Positions 34,640 to 42,539 of a DNA stretch of 64,000 nt are shown one piece after another. Origin of the DNA: Tessaracoccus oleiagri (GTDB lineage: Bacteria > Actinomycetota > Actinomycetes > Propionibacteriales > Propionibacteriaceae); NCBI RefSeq assembly GCF_900103275.1, contig NZ_FNGP01000001.1, positions 124,001 through 188,000 on the forward strand, given 5' to 3'. Within the stretch, counting starts at the first letter, position 1. The number at the start of each line of letters is the position of its first letter. The notes under the pieces are model-generated. The model saw nothing but the letters and a program-made list of their open reading frames with translations, made no database searches and was not told the origin of the DNA. The position numbers and the translations under genes are program-made.

Positions 34640-36603
34640 GCGAGAAGGTAGTTGCGAACGAACGGCCGAAGCACGGGCCCCAGCGGATGGGCGGCCCCGG
34701 CGGTGGCGGCCCGCACGGCATGGGCGGCACCGGCGAGAAGGCGGCGAACTTCGGCGTGAGCGCGCGCCGGCTGCTCAGGGCCCTGCGCCCGGAGCGGGCG
34801 GTCGTGATCGTCTCGGTGCTGCTCACCGCCGCGTCGGTGGCGCTCACCGTCGTGGGCCCGAAGATCCTGGGGCATGCCACGGACCTGCTCCTCGAGGGGA
34901 TCGTCGGCGCCCAGATGCCGGCCGGGGTGACGAAGGAGCAGATCGTCGCGCAGGCGGAACGGGACAACCCGCAGTTCGCCGACCTGCTGCGCAACCTGAA
35001 CTTCGAGCCGGGCGTCGGCATCGACTTCCGGGCCATCGGCATGGTGCTGCTGCTGGTGCTCGCGCTGTACGTCGTGGCGTTCGTGTTCTCGGCGATCCAG
35101 GGCTGGGTGCTGAACGGCGCCATCCAGCGAACGGTCTACCGGATGCGGAAGGAGGTGGCGAAGAAGATCGAGTCGCTGCCGCTGTCGTACTTCGACAAGC
35201 AGCCGCGCGGCGAGCTCCTGTCGCGCGTCACCAACGACATCGACAACGTCTCCCAGACCCTGCAGCAGACGCTGATGCAGCTGCTCAACTCGCTGCTGCT
35301 CGTGATCGGCGTGCTGTTCATGATGTTCTACATCTCGCCCACGCTGGCGCTCGTGGCGCTGGTGAGCGTCCCCGTCGGCATGGCGGTGGTGGGCGTGATC
35401 GGGAAGCGTTCGCAGAAGCTGTTCAAGGAGAACTGGGCCGCCACCGGCGACCTCAACGCGCACATCGAGGAGGCCTACACCGGGCACGCGCTGGTGAAGG
35501 TCTTCGGCCGCAAGCGCGAGGTCGAGGCCGAGTTCGCGGAGCGCAACGAGCGCCTCTACCGGGCCGGCTTCGGGGCCCAGTTCATCTCCGGCCTGATCAT
35601 GCCGATCATGTTCTTCGTCGGGAACCTGAACTACGTCGTGATCGCCGTCCTCGGCGGGCTCCGCGTCGCGTCCGGCACGATGAACATCGGCGACGTGCAG
35701 GCGTTCATCCAGTACTCGCGCCAGTTCACGCAGCCGCTGACGCAGGTGGCGTCGATGGCGAACCTGCTGCAGTCGGGCGTCGCGTCCGCCGAGCGGGTCT
35801 TCGAGCTGCTGGATGCCGACGAGATGTCCCCCGAGCCGGAGGGGCACCTCCCCGCGCCGGTCGAGGGGCGCATCGAGTTCGAGGGCGTCGACTTCTCCTA
35901 CAAGCCCGATGTCGAGCTCATCCGCGACCTCAACCTGGCCGCCGCGCCAGGCCAGACGATCGCGATCGTCGGCCCCACCGGCGCCGGCAAGACCACGCTC
36001 GTCAACCTGATCATGCGGTTCTACGACCTCGACTCCGGCCGCATCACCGTCGACGGGGTCGACATCGCGACGGTGCCGCGCGGCGAGGCCCGCCGGTCGA
36101 TGGGCATGGTGCTGCAGGACACCTGGCTGTTCGGCGGCACGATCCGCGACAACATCGCCTACGGCCGGCCGGGCGCGACGGAGGAGGAGATCCTCGACGC
36201 GGCCAGGGCCACGTTCGTCGACCGGTTCGTGCACTCGCTGCCCGACGGCTACGACACGGTGATCGACGAGGAGGGCTCCAACATCTCCGCGGGCGAGAAG
36301 CAGCTCATCACCATCGCGCGGGCGTTCCTGTCGGACCCTGCGGTGCTGATCCTCGACGAGGCGACCAGCTCCGTCGACACCCGCACCGAGCTGCTGCTGC
36401 AGCACGCGATGGCGACGCTGCGGACCGGGCGCACGTCGTTCGTCATCGCGCACCGGCTGTCGACCATCCGCGACGCGGACGTGATCCTCGTCATGGAGGA
36501 CGGCCGCATCGTCGAGCAGGGCAACCACCACCAGCTGCTCGACGCTCGCGGGGCCTACTACGAGCTCTACCAGTCGCAGTTCGCGGCGGCGATCACGGAG
36601 TAG
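34636..36603 (+). CDS. ABC exporter half-transporter B, catalytic nucleotide site
   Basis: 655 residues. An N-terminal Gly/Pro-rich cytoplasmic extension (GPQRMGGPGGGGPHGMGG) precedes six transmembrane helices; an insertion of ~50 residues between TM1 and TM2 (VTKEQIVAQAERDNPQFADLL) is probably extracytoplasmic, as in TM288-type subunits. The ATPase has Walker A GPTGAGKTT, signature ISAGEKQL and intact Walker B VLILDEAT with the catalytic Glu. It forms the heterodimer with the preceding subunit; substrate is probably a drug or lipid. Followed by two palindromes, the second with a T-run. Confidence 0.92.
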   Translation: MSEKVVANERPKHGPQRMGGPGGGGPHGMGGTGEKAANFGVSARRLLRALRPERAVVIVSVLLTAASVALTVVGPKILGHATDLLLEGIVGAQMPAGVTKEQIVAQAERDNPQFADLLRNLNFEPGVGIDFRAIGMVLLLVLALYVVAFVFSAIQGWVLNGAIQRTVYRMRKEVAKKIESLPLSYFDKQPRGELLSRVTNDIDNVSQTLQQTLMQLLNSLLLVIGVLFMMFYISPTLALVALVSVPVGMAVVGVIGKRSQKLFKENWAATGDLNAHIEEAYTGHALVKVFGRKREVEAEFAERNERLYRAGFGAQFISGLIMPIMFFVGNLNYVVIAVLGGLRVASGTMNIGDVQAFIQYSRQFTQPLTQVASMANLLQSGVASAERVFELLDADEMSPEPEGHLPAPVEGRIEFEGVDFSYKPDVELIRDLNLAAAPGQTIAIVGPTGAGKTTLVNLIMRFYDLDSGRITVDGVDIATVPRGEARRSMGMVLQDTWLFGGTIRDNIAYGRPGATEEEILDAARATFVDRFVHSLPDGYDTVIDEEGSNISAGEKQLITIARAFLSDPAVLILDEATSSVDTRTELLLQHAMATLRTGRTSFVIAHRLSTIRDADVILVMEDGRIVEQGNHHQLLDARGAYYELYQSQFAAAITE

Positions 36604-36617
36604 GGCGCCGGGGGCGC

Positions 36618-36647
36618 GGTTGACCTGCCGGATCCGGCAGGTCAACC
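36618..36647. repeat. 30-bp perfect palindrome
   Basis: A 15+15 bp perfect dyad centred on GGATCC with core ACCTGCCGGATCCGGCAGGT. The same 20-bp core recurs at 36672-36691. It may be a terminator stem for the ABC operon or a protein-binding site. Confidence 0.85.
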
Positions 36648-36663
36648 AAGGCACCTGCCTGAC

Positions 36664-36699
36664 TGCGAATAACCTGCCGGATCCGGCAGGTTTTTCGCA
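36664..36699 (+). terminator. Rho-independent terminator of the TetR-ABC operon
   Basis: A 36-base dyad with a single mismatch pair (TGCGAA...TTCGCA arms around the 20-bp core), with TTTTT immediately after the core stem. Reading with the operon, the core stem plus T-run forms a standard intrinsic terminator. Confidence 0.75.
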
Positions 36700-36770
36700 T
36701 TCTGGCTGGTCAACGGCTCGGCCGCGACGGACCGCCAAGACTCAGGAAACCCCTTGGATTGGCCGTCCTC

Positions 36771-36776
36771 TACTCT
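36771..36776 (+). promoter_or_regulatory. Leaderless -10 element of treY
   Basis: TACTCT hexamer ending seven bases before GTG 36784. No ribosome site precedes the GTG. Confidence 0.6.
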
Positions 36777-36783
36777 GGGGCAG

Positions 36784-39336
36784 GTGAACACACCGGCATC
36801 CACGTACAGGCTCCAGCTCCACGCGGGCTACACGTTCGACGACGCGGTGGCGCAGGTGCCGTACTTCGCGTCGCTGGGCGTGACGCACCTGTTCTGCTCG
36901 CCGATCCTGCAGGCCGCGCCCGGCTCGACGCACGGCTACGACGTCGTCGACCACTCGCACATCTCCGCCGACCTCGGCGGCGAGGAGGGGTTCCGGCGCT
37001 TGGCCGCGGCCGCGCACCAGCACGGGCTGGGGCTGATCGTCGACGTGGTCCCGAACCACATGTCGGTGCCCACCCCGCTGTGGCACAACCACGCCCTGTG
37101 GGAAGTCATGCGCACGGGTGCGGACTCGGAGTACGCCCACTGGTTCGACATGGACCTCTCCGGCGACCAGGCCATCCTCATGCCCGTGCTGGGCGAGAAG
37201 ATCGGCAAGGAGCTCGCGGCCGGCAACATCCGCCTGGAGATCCGCGACGTGCCGCACGCGGGCGGGTCGTCGCCGCAGCCCGTGGTGGTCTACTTCGACC
37301 ACGTCTTCCCCGTCCGGCCGGGCACGGAGGAGCTGCCGATCGAGCAGCTGCTGGAGCAGCAGTGGTACCGGCTCGCGTACTGGCGGGTCGGCGCCGACGA
37401 GCTCAACTACCGCCGATTCTTCGACGTGGACACGCTCGCCGCGGTGCGCGTGGAGGACCCGAGCGTGTTCGAGGCGACCCACCGCCTGCTGCTCGACCTG
37501 CACCGCGAGGGACTGATCGACGGGTTCCGCATCGACCACATCGACGGGCTCGCCAACCCCCGCGGCTACCTGGCGGACCTGCAGCGCGCGACGGGCGGCT
37601 GTTGGGTCGTCGCCGAGAAGATCCTCGAGTACGACGAGGTGCTGCCGGACGACTTCGAGGCTGCGGGCACCACCGGCTACGACGCCCTCCTGCGCATCAT
37701 GGGCCTGTTCCACGACCCCGCGGCGCTGCCGCGGCTCAACGACATCTGGGAGCGCGCGGCCGACGCCGCGCAGGGCTTCCAGGCGGAGCTGTTGAAGGCG
37801 AAGGGCGAGGTGGTGAGCAACCTGCTGTTCACGGAGGTGAACCGGCTCACCTCGATCGTCGTGAAGATCTGCGACGGGGACATCCGGCTCCGCGACCACA
37901 CCCGTCGGCAGATTTACCGCGCGATCACCGAGTTGCTGCTCGGCATGGACCGCTACCGCGCCTACTTCGAGCCCGGCCGCCCCGCCTCCGACGCCGACCG
38001 GGAGGTGCTCGAGGAGGCGGCCGAGCGCGCCCGCCCGTACCTCGCGGCCGACGAGCTCGACACCCTGGAGCTCATCGTCGCCCTCGCGTCTGGCGACCCG
38101 GGCACCGGCGAGGAGGGGCAGGGCGCGGAGACGCTCCCCACCGTCGCCGACGAGGAGGTCACCACCCAGCTTCCCGATGAGCGGGACGACTCGCGGGTGC
38201 TGCGGGCGGAGTTCATGATCCGCTTCGCGCAGACCTGCGGGCCGGTGATGGCCAAGTCCAAGGAGGACACCGCCTTCTACCGCTGGAACCGTTTCCTCGC
38301 GGTCAACGAGGTGGGCACCGAACCGACGATCATCGGCCTCTCCCCCGACGTGTTCCACGACTTCAGCGAGTTCCTCGGCCAGCAATGGCCCGACACGATG
38401 ACCACGTTGTCGACGCACGACACCAAGCGCTCCGAGGACGTCCGCGCCCGGCTGGCCGCGCTCACCGAGTACCGGCGCGAGTGGGAGACGTGCCTGCAGG
38501 AACTGCGGGCCGCCACCGCGGAGGACCGCAGCGAGCTCGTCGACGGGGCCACGGAGCTGTTCATGTGGCAGACGCTCGCCGCCACATGGAGCCTGCCCGG
38601 CACGCACGCGGGGACCGCACCCATCTCGCCCGAGCGGCTGTCGGCCTACCTGACGAAGGCGATGCGCGAGGCGAAGACCCACACCAACTGGACCGAGCCG
38701 AACGATCACTACGAGGAGGCCATCCTCGGGCTGGCGACGTCGGCGCTCACCAACGAGCGGGTCGTCGCCGCGCTGGATGACTACACGCGGCTCACGTACG
38801 AGTCCGTCCGGGCCACGGTGCTCGGCCAGAAGCTGATCCAGCTGACTATGCCCGGGGTCCCCGACGTCTACCAGGGCTGCGAGGTCGTCGACTTCTCGCT
38901 GGTCGACCCCGACAACCGCCGTCCTGTCGACTTCTACCGCCAGGCGGGGATGCTGAGCGCCATCGACGCGGGCGTGGTGGCCGACCTCGACGCGGAGAAG
39001 TTGCTGGTAACCAGCCGGGCGCTGCGGCATCGTCGGGAGCACGCGGACGCGTACCGCGGAGCCCGCGCCGCGTACCGTCGCATCGCCGCCACCACCGGGC
39101 ACGTCGTCGCGTTCGGCCGCGGCGTCGACGACGACATCGCCTCCATCACCATTGCGACGAGGCTGCTCAACTCCGTCGGCGACGGCTGGGGCGACCACAC
39201 GGTCTTCCTCCCCGACGGCGAGTTCCGCGACCTGTTCACGGGCCGCGTCGTCCCCGGCGGGCAGACGCCGCTGGCGGACATCCTCGCCGACCACCCCGTC
39301 GCGCTGCTGGTGCCCGCGGACGCCGAGCTGGACTGA
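36784..39336 (+). CDS. treY: Maltooligosyltrehalose synthase TreY
   Basis: 850 residues. GH13 enzyme converting the reducing end of a maltodextrin to a trehalose unit. Family features: start VNTPASTYRLQL, YFASLGVTHLFCSPIL, HGYDVVDHSHI, VVPNHMS, catalytic-region DGFRIDHIDGL, VVAEKILEYDEVLP, and a C-terminal MPGVPDVYQGCEV motif. Length matches actinobacterial TreY. GTG 36784 is set by a leaderless promoter. TreZ follows after 21 bp, so the two act in sequence on glycogen or maltodextrin. The debranching enzyme TreX that often accompanies them is not in the window. Confidence 0.94.
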   Translation: MNTPASTYRLQLHAGYTFDDAVAQVPYFASLGVTHLFCSPILQAAPGSTHGYDVVDHSHISADLGGEEGFRRLAAAAHQHGLGLIVDVVPNHMSVPTPLWHNHALWEVMRTGADSEYAHWFDMDLSGDQAILMPVLGEKIGKELAAGNIRLEIRDVPHAGGSSPQPVVVYFDHVFPVRPGTEELPIEQLLEQQWYRLAYWRVGADELNYRRFFDVDTLAAVRVEDPSVFEATHRLLLDLHREGLIDGFRIDHIDGLANPRGYLADLQRATGGCWVVAEKILEYDEVLPDDFEAAGTTGYDALLRIMGLFHDPAALPRLNDIWERAADAAQGFQAELLKAKGEVVSNLLFTEVNRLTSIVVKICDGDIRLRDHTRRQIYRAITELLLGMDRYRAYFEPGRPASDADREVLEEAAERARPYLAADELDTLELIVALASGDPGTGEEGQGAETLPTVADEEVTTQLPDERDDSRVLRAEFMIRFAQTCGPVMAKSKEDTAFYRWNRFLAVNEVGTEPTIIGLSPDVFHDFSEFLGQQWPDTMTTLSTHDTKRSEDVRARLAALTEYRREWETCLQELRAATAEDRSELVDGATELFMWQTLAATWSLPGTHAGTAPISPERLSAYLTKAMREAKTHTNWTEPNDHYEEAILGLATSALTNERVVAALDDYTRLTYESVRATVLGQKLIQLTMPGVPDVYQGCEVVDFSLVDPDNRRPVDFYRQAGMLSAIDAGVVADLDAEKLLVTSRALRHRREHADAYRGARAAYRRIAATTGHVVAFGRGVDDDIASITIATRLLNSVGDGWGDHTVFLPDGEFRDLFTGRVVPGGQTPLADILADHPVALLVPADAELD

Positions 39337-39357
39337 GCGTCTGGAAAGGTGGCACGC

Positions 39358-41085
39358 ATGCGAGACATCACCCGACCGGAAGTGTGGGCGCCGAACGCCG
39401 AGCGCGTCGAGCTGTCCGTGAACGCCGGGATGCGGTCCATGGAGCGAGGTGCGGGCGGCTGGTGGCGGGCCGAGCCCCTGGCGCCGGGGGACCGGTACGG
39501 CTTCCGCCTTGACGGTGGGCCGGTGCGCCCCGACCCGCGGTCGCTGCACCAACCCGACGGCCCGCACGGCGAGAGCCGCATCGTCGACCCCGCGGTCTTC
39601 GACCGCCCCCGCTGGGAGGGCGTCGAACTGCGCGGCAAGGCGCTGTACGAGCTGCACGTCGGCACCTTCACCGCTGGGGGCACCTTCGACGACGCGATCG
39701 GGCAGCTGGACCACCTCGTCGAACTGGGGGTGGGTGGCGTCGAGCTGCTGCCGGTGAACGACTTCGCCGGCCGCCGCGGCTGGGGCTACGACGGTGTCGG
39801 GCAGTACGCCACGCACGACGCGTACGGCGGCCCGGAGGCGTTCGTGCGGTTCGTCGACGCCTGCCACGCGCGCGGGCTGGGGGTCGTGCTCGACGTCGTG
39901 TACAACCACTTCGGGCCCGAGGGCAACTACCTGGCCGAGTTCGGGCCGTACTTCACCGACCGCCACGAGACGCCCTGGGGCCCGGCGGTGAACCTGGACG
40001 ACGAGGGGTCGCGCGAGGTGCGGGACTTCCTGCTGGGCGCGATGCACCAGTGGGTGTTCCTGTTCGGCATCGACGGGTTCCGCATCGACGCGGTTCACGC
40101 GTTCCAAGACGACTCCGACTACCACTTCCTCGCGGAGATCGCGGACCGGGCGCGGGAGTGGGAGGCCCAGTTGGGGCGTCCGCTGTTCGTGACCGCGGAG
40201 TCCGACCTCAACCAGCCGGCCATGGTCTCCCCCACCGGGTCCTCCCCCGACGCGCGCGGGATGGACGCGCAGTGGGCCGACGACGTGCACCACGCGCTGC
40301 ACAGCTTCTTCACGGGCGAGCGGCAGGGCTACTACGTCGACTTCGGCTCCGTCGACGTGCTCGCGAAGGCGCTCACCGAGGTGTTCGTCCACGACGGCGG
40401 CCACTCGACCTTCCGCGACAAGGCATGGGGCACGCCGGTCGACCGCGACAGCGACCTCTACGACGGGCACTCCTTCGTCGTGTTCATCCAGAACCACGAC
40501 CAGGTGGGCAACCGCGCGGTCGGCGACCGCGTGGGGCAGTCGCTCGAGCCCGGCGCCTACGCGGCCGCGGCGGCGCTGTACCTGCTCGGTCCGTTCACGC
40601 CGCTGGTCTTCATGGGCGAGGAGTGGAACGCGACGAGCCGCTTCCCCTTCTTCAGCCACCTCGGCCCGGAGCTGGGCCCGCACGTCACCGCCGGCCGGGC
40701 GCGCGAGTTCGAGGCGATGGGCTGGGCGGACACCGTGCCCGACCCGCAGGCGGAGTCGACGTTCATCAACTCGAAGCTGCGCTGGGAGGAGGTGTCGCAA
40801 CGCTCCCACCAGCGCGTCTTCGACTGGTACCGCACCCTGCTGCGCCTGCGCCGGGAGCTGCCCGGCGCCATGGACCCGAGCCTGAGCGCCACCCACGCGG
40901 AGATCGTCGACGACGACACCCTGGTCCTGCACCGGCCGGGCTTCGCCGTCGCCGTCACGCGGGCCGAGCGCGAGGTCGACGTGCCGCTCACCGGCGACGT
41001 GCTCGCCGCCTGGGACGAGCCCCGTCGCCTCGACGACGGCCGCCTCGCCATCCCCGGCCCGGGAGTCGTCATCGTCGCCGAGTAG
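39358..41085 (+). CDS. treZ: Maltooligosyltrehalose trehalohydrolase TreZ
   Basis: 575 residues. An N-terminal beta-sandwich (EVWAPNAERVELSV) is followed by a GH13 barrel with WGYDGVGQYATHDAYGGPE, VVYNHFGPEGNY, GIDGFRIDAVHAF, TAESDLNQP and IQNHDQVGNR, the usual TreZ blocks. It releases free trehalose from the TreY product, an osmotic and stress protectant. ATG 39358 with AAAGGTGG upstream is preferred; a GTG three codons earlier is possible. Ends before a pair of REP-like repeats. Confidence 0.94.
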   Translation: MRDITRPEVWAPNAERVELSVNAGMRSMERGAGGWWRAEPLAPGDRYGFRLDGGPVRPDPRSLHQPDGPHGESRIVDPAVFDRPRWEGVELRGKALYELHVGTFTAGGTFDDAIGQLDHLVELGVGGVELLPVNDFAGRRGWGYDGVGQYATHDAYGGPEAFVRFVDACHARGLGVVLDVVYNHFGPEGNYLAEFGPYFTDRHETPWGPAVNLDDEGSREVRDFLLGAMHQWVFLFGIDGFRIDAVHAFQDDSDYHFLAEIADRAREWEAQLGRPLFVTAESDLNQPAMVSPTGSSPDARGMDAQWADDVHHALHSFFTGERQGYYVDFGSVDVLAKALTEVFVHDGGHSTFRDKAWGTPVDRDSDLYDGHSFVVFIQNHDQVGNRAVGDRVGQSLEPGAYAAAAALYLLGPFTPLVFMGEEWNATSRFPFFSHLGPELGPHVTAGRAREFEAMGWADTVPDPQAESTFINSKLRWEEVSQRSHQRVFDWYRTLLRLRRELPGAMDPSLSATHAEIVDDDTLVLHRPGFAVAVTRAEREVDVPLTGDVLAAWDEPRRLDDGRLAIPGPGVVIVAE

Positions 41086-41097
41086 TCCAACCCCACC

Positions 41098-41137
41098 GGC
41101 CCCTGAGGAGGGAGCGAAGCGACCGTCTCGAAGGGCC
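41098..41137. repeat. REP-like imperfect palindrome
   Basis: GGCCCCTGAGGAGG...CTCGAAGGGCC: GGCCC(C)T/AGGGCC arms around a GAAGCGACC centre. The CCCTGAG...TCGAAGGG pattern is common in intergenic repeats of high-GC actinobacteria. Located between convergent treZ and TetR genes. Confidence 0.55.
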
Positions 41138-41153
41138 TTGGCCGACCCCCGAT

Positions 41154-41197
41154 GATTGAGCGCGCGCCGGACGGAGTCCTGCGCGCTGGTCGAAATC
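41154..41197. repeat. Second REP-like palindrome
   Basis: Nested arms GATT/AATC, AGCGCGC/GCGCGCT and GGAC/GTCC form a long imperfect hairpin next to the first repeat. Could also act as a bidirectional terminator. Confidence 0.6.
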
Positions 41198-41213
41198 ACC
41201 GCCAGCGGCGCAG

Positions 41214-41786
41214 TCAGCCCAAGTGTTCGACGGCGTCCGTGAGCGCGGCACGGCAGGCCTCGGGTGAGAGGTGACCGGCCCTGCCGAGCTCAGCGAGCCC
41301 GTGGGCGATGCCCCAGAGGGAGGCGACGCGCGCCTGGAGTTCGCGCTCACCGGCCTCGCGCATCATCGCCCTGGCCGCCCGGTACAGGATCTGCTCCTGC
41401 TCCTCGATGAGCGGCGCCATCGTCGCCGTCGGGGAACCGGGGACGCAGATGGTGGGGTCGTAGATCGCGGCGAACGCGTGCGGTCTCTCCAGCGCGAAGT
41501 CGATGTAGTCGAGCCCCAGTCGCAGCGCCTGCTCTCGCGGTTCCAGCCCCTTCTCCTCTATGGCCCGCTGCCCCGCCACCAGGTCGGCCATCGACCGCTC
41601 CGCCAGCACCTTGAGCAGCTGCGTTCGGTCCCCGAAGTGGTGGTAGGGCGCGTTGTGGCTCACCCCGGCGCGACGCGCGACCTCGCGCAGGCTGATGGAG
41701 GCCGCCGGCTGCTCGGCCAACAGGGCCATGGCGGCCGCCTCCAACGCGTGGGCGAGGTCGCCATGGTGATAGCTCGATCTTGACAC
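41214..41786 (-). CDS. TetR-family regulator
   Basis: 190 residues starting VSRSSYHHGDLAHALEAAAMALL. The helix-turn-helix is ISLREVARRAGVSHNAPYHHFGDRTQLL; the C-terminal TetR_C domain is of the WHG type (VASLWGIAHGLAEL). It is divergent from a quinone reductase gene and probably controls it. GTG 41786 is chosen because TACGAT ends seven bases upstream on the minus strand; ATG 41795 is inside that hexamer. Confidence 0.86.
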   Translation of the reverse strand: MSRSSYHHGDLAHALEAAAMALLAEQPAASISLREVARRAGVSHNAPYHHFGDRTQLLKVLAERSMADLVAGQRAIEEKGLEPREQALRLGLDYIDFALERPHAFAAIYDPTICVPGSPTATMAPLIEEQEQILYRAARAMMREAGERELQARVASLWGIAHGLAELGRAGHLSPEACRAALTDAVEHLG

Positions 41787-41793
41787 ACGCAAC

Positions 41794-41799
41794 ATCGTA
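41794..41799 (-). promoter_or_regulatory. Leaderless -10 element of the divergent TetR gene
   Basis: TACGAT on the minus strand, seven bases before GTG 41786. Confidence 0.55.
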
Positions 41800-41813
41800 C
41801 GGCAACGTTCTCG

Positions 41814-41839
41814 TGTGGACGATCTTGGCACTGTCCACA
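41814..41839. promoter_or_regulatory. Inverted repeat in the TetR/quinone-reductase divergent gap
   Basis: TGTGGAC (41814-41820) and GTCCACA (41833-41839) form a perfect 7-bp dyad with a 12-bp spacer midway between the two divergent genes, a plausible TetR operator. A TTGACAC direct repeat flanks it (41780 and 41843). Confidence 0.55.
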
Positions 41840-41874
41840 TTCTTGACACCGCCCACTTCAATCCAGGAGCGACC

Positions 41875-42516
41875 ATGACCACCCTCGTCATCGACGGCCA
41901 CCCGAACCCCGAATCCCTGTGCGCAGCACTCGCCGCCAGGTACGTCGCCGGCAACCCATCGGCCGACCTTCTGGCCGTCCGGGACCTGCACTTCGACCCC
42001 TCACTGAGCCTCGGGCTCACCGGCCCCGATGACCTCGAGCCGGACCTGGTCGACGCGCGGCAGCGCATCCTCGCGGCGAGCCACCTCGTCGTGGTCACTC
42101 CCACCTGGTGGGCCTCGATGCCGGCCATCCTGAAGGGGTTCTTCGACCGCGTCTTCGCTCGGCACTGGGCGTACCGCTACAACCCGCTCCCGCCGGCGCT
42201 GGCCAGGCTCGGGGTCCGCGGCGGCATCCCGGAGGGGCTGCTGGCCGGCCGCACCGGGCGACTCCTGATCACCTCGGACACGCCCGACTGGATGCTCCGC
42301 CTCACCGGCGACCACCCGTCGAAGGTCATCGCGAGGCACATCCTCGGCTTCAGCGGCATCAAGCCGGTGCGTGTGACCCGGTTCGGCGGCGTGGACTGGA
42401 GCGACGACGCAACGCGCGCGGGCTGGCTGGCGAAGGCCGAGACGCTGGGCGTGACGGACGTCGCCCGGCACACCAGCCTGAGCACCGAGCGGATCCCAGC
42501 CATGTTGAATAGTTGA
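41875..42516 (+). CDS. NAD(P)H-dependent oxidoreductase / quinone reductase (flavodoxin-like fold)
   Basis: 213 residues. The flavodoxin_2 family start VIDGHPNPESLCAALAARY binds FMN/FAD, and VVVTPTWWASMPAILKGFFDRVF is characteristic of MdaB/KefF/NQO1 proteins. It reduces quinones or similar electrophiles by two electrons. AGGAGC precedes ATG 41875. The final 12 bases hold the -35 of the next gene. Divergent TetR regulator and downstream VOC and aldo/keto reductase genes suggest an electrophile-response cluster. Confidence 0.86.
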   Translation: MTTLVIDGHPNPESLCAALAARYVAGNPSADLLAVRDLHFDPSLSLGLTGPDDLEPDLVDARQRILAASHLVVVTPTWWASMPAILKGFFDRVFARHWAYRYNPLPPALARLGVRGGIPEGLLAGRTGRLLITSDTPDWMLRLTGDHPSKVIARHILGFSGIKPVRVTRFGGVDWSDDATRAGWLAKAETLGVTDVARHTSLSTERIPAMLNS

Positions 42517-42533
42517 AACTTAAACTGTATGAT
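42505..42533 (+). promoter_or_regulatory. Promoter with spacer palindrome for the VOC gene
   Basis: -35 TTGAAT (42505-42510), 17-bp spacer, -10 TATGAT (42528-42533), then six bases to ATG 42540. The spacer contains AGTTGAAACTTAAACT (42511-42526), symmetrical at 12 of 16 positions, a likely repressor site. The -35 lies inside the 3' end of the quinone reductase gene. Confidence 0.8.
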
Positions 42534-42539
42534 GGAGGC

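Noticed and set aside
36742-41199. 1485-codon open frame on the minus strand, antisense to treY and treZ
   Set aside because: Same compositional artefact; low-complexity Arg/Val/Asp-rich translation with no domains.
41879-42498. Antisense frames over the quinone reductase gene
   Set aside because: Shadow frames of a clearly coding plus-strand gene; no motifs.
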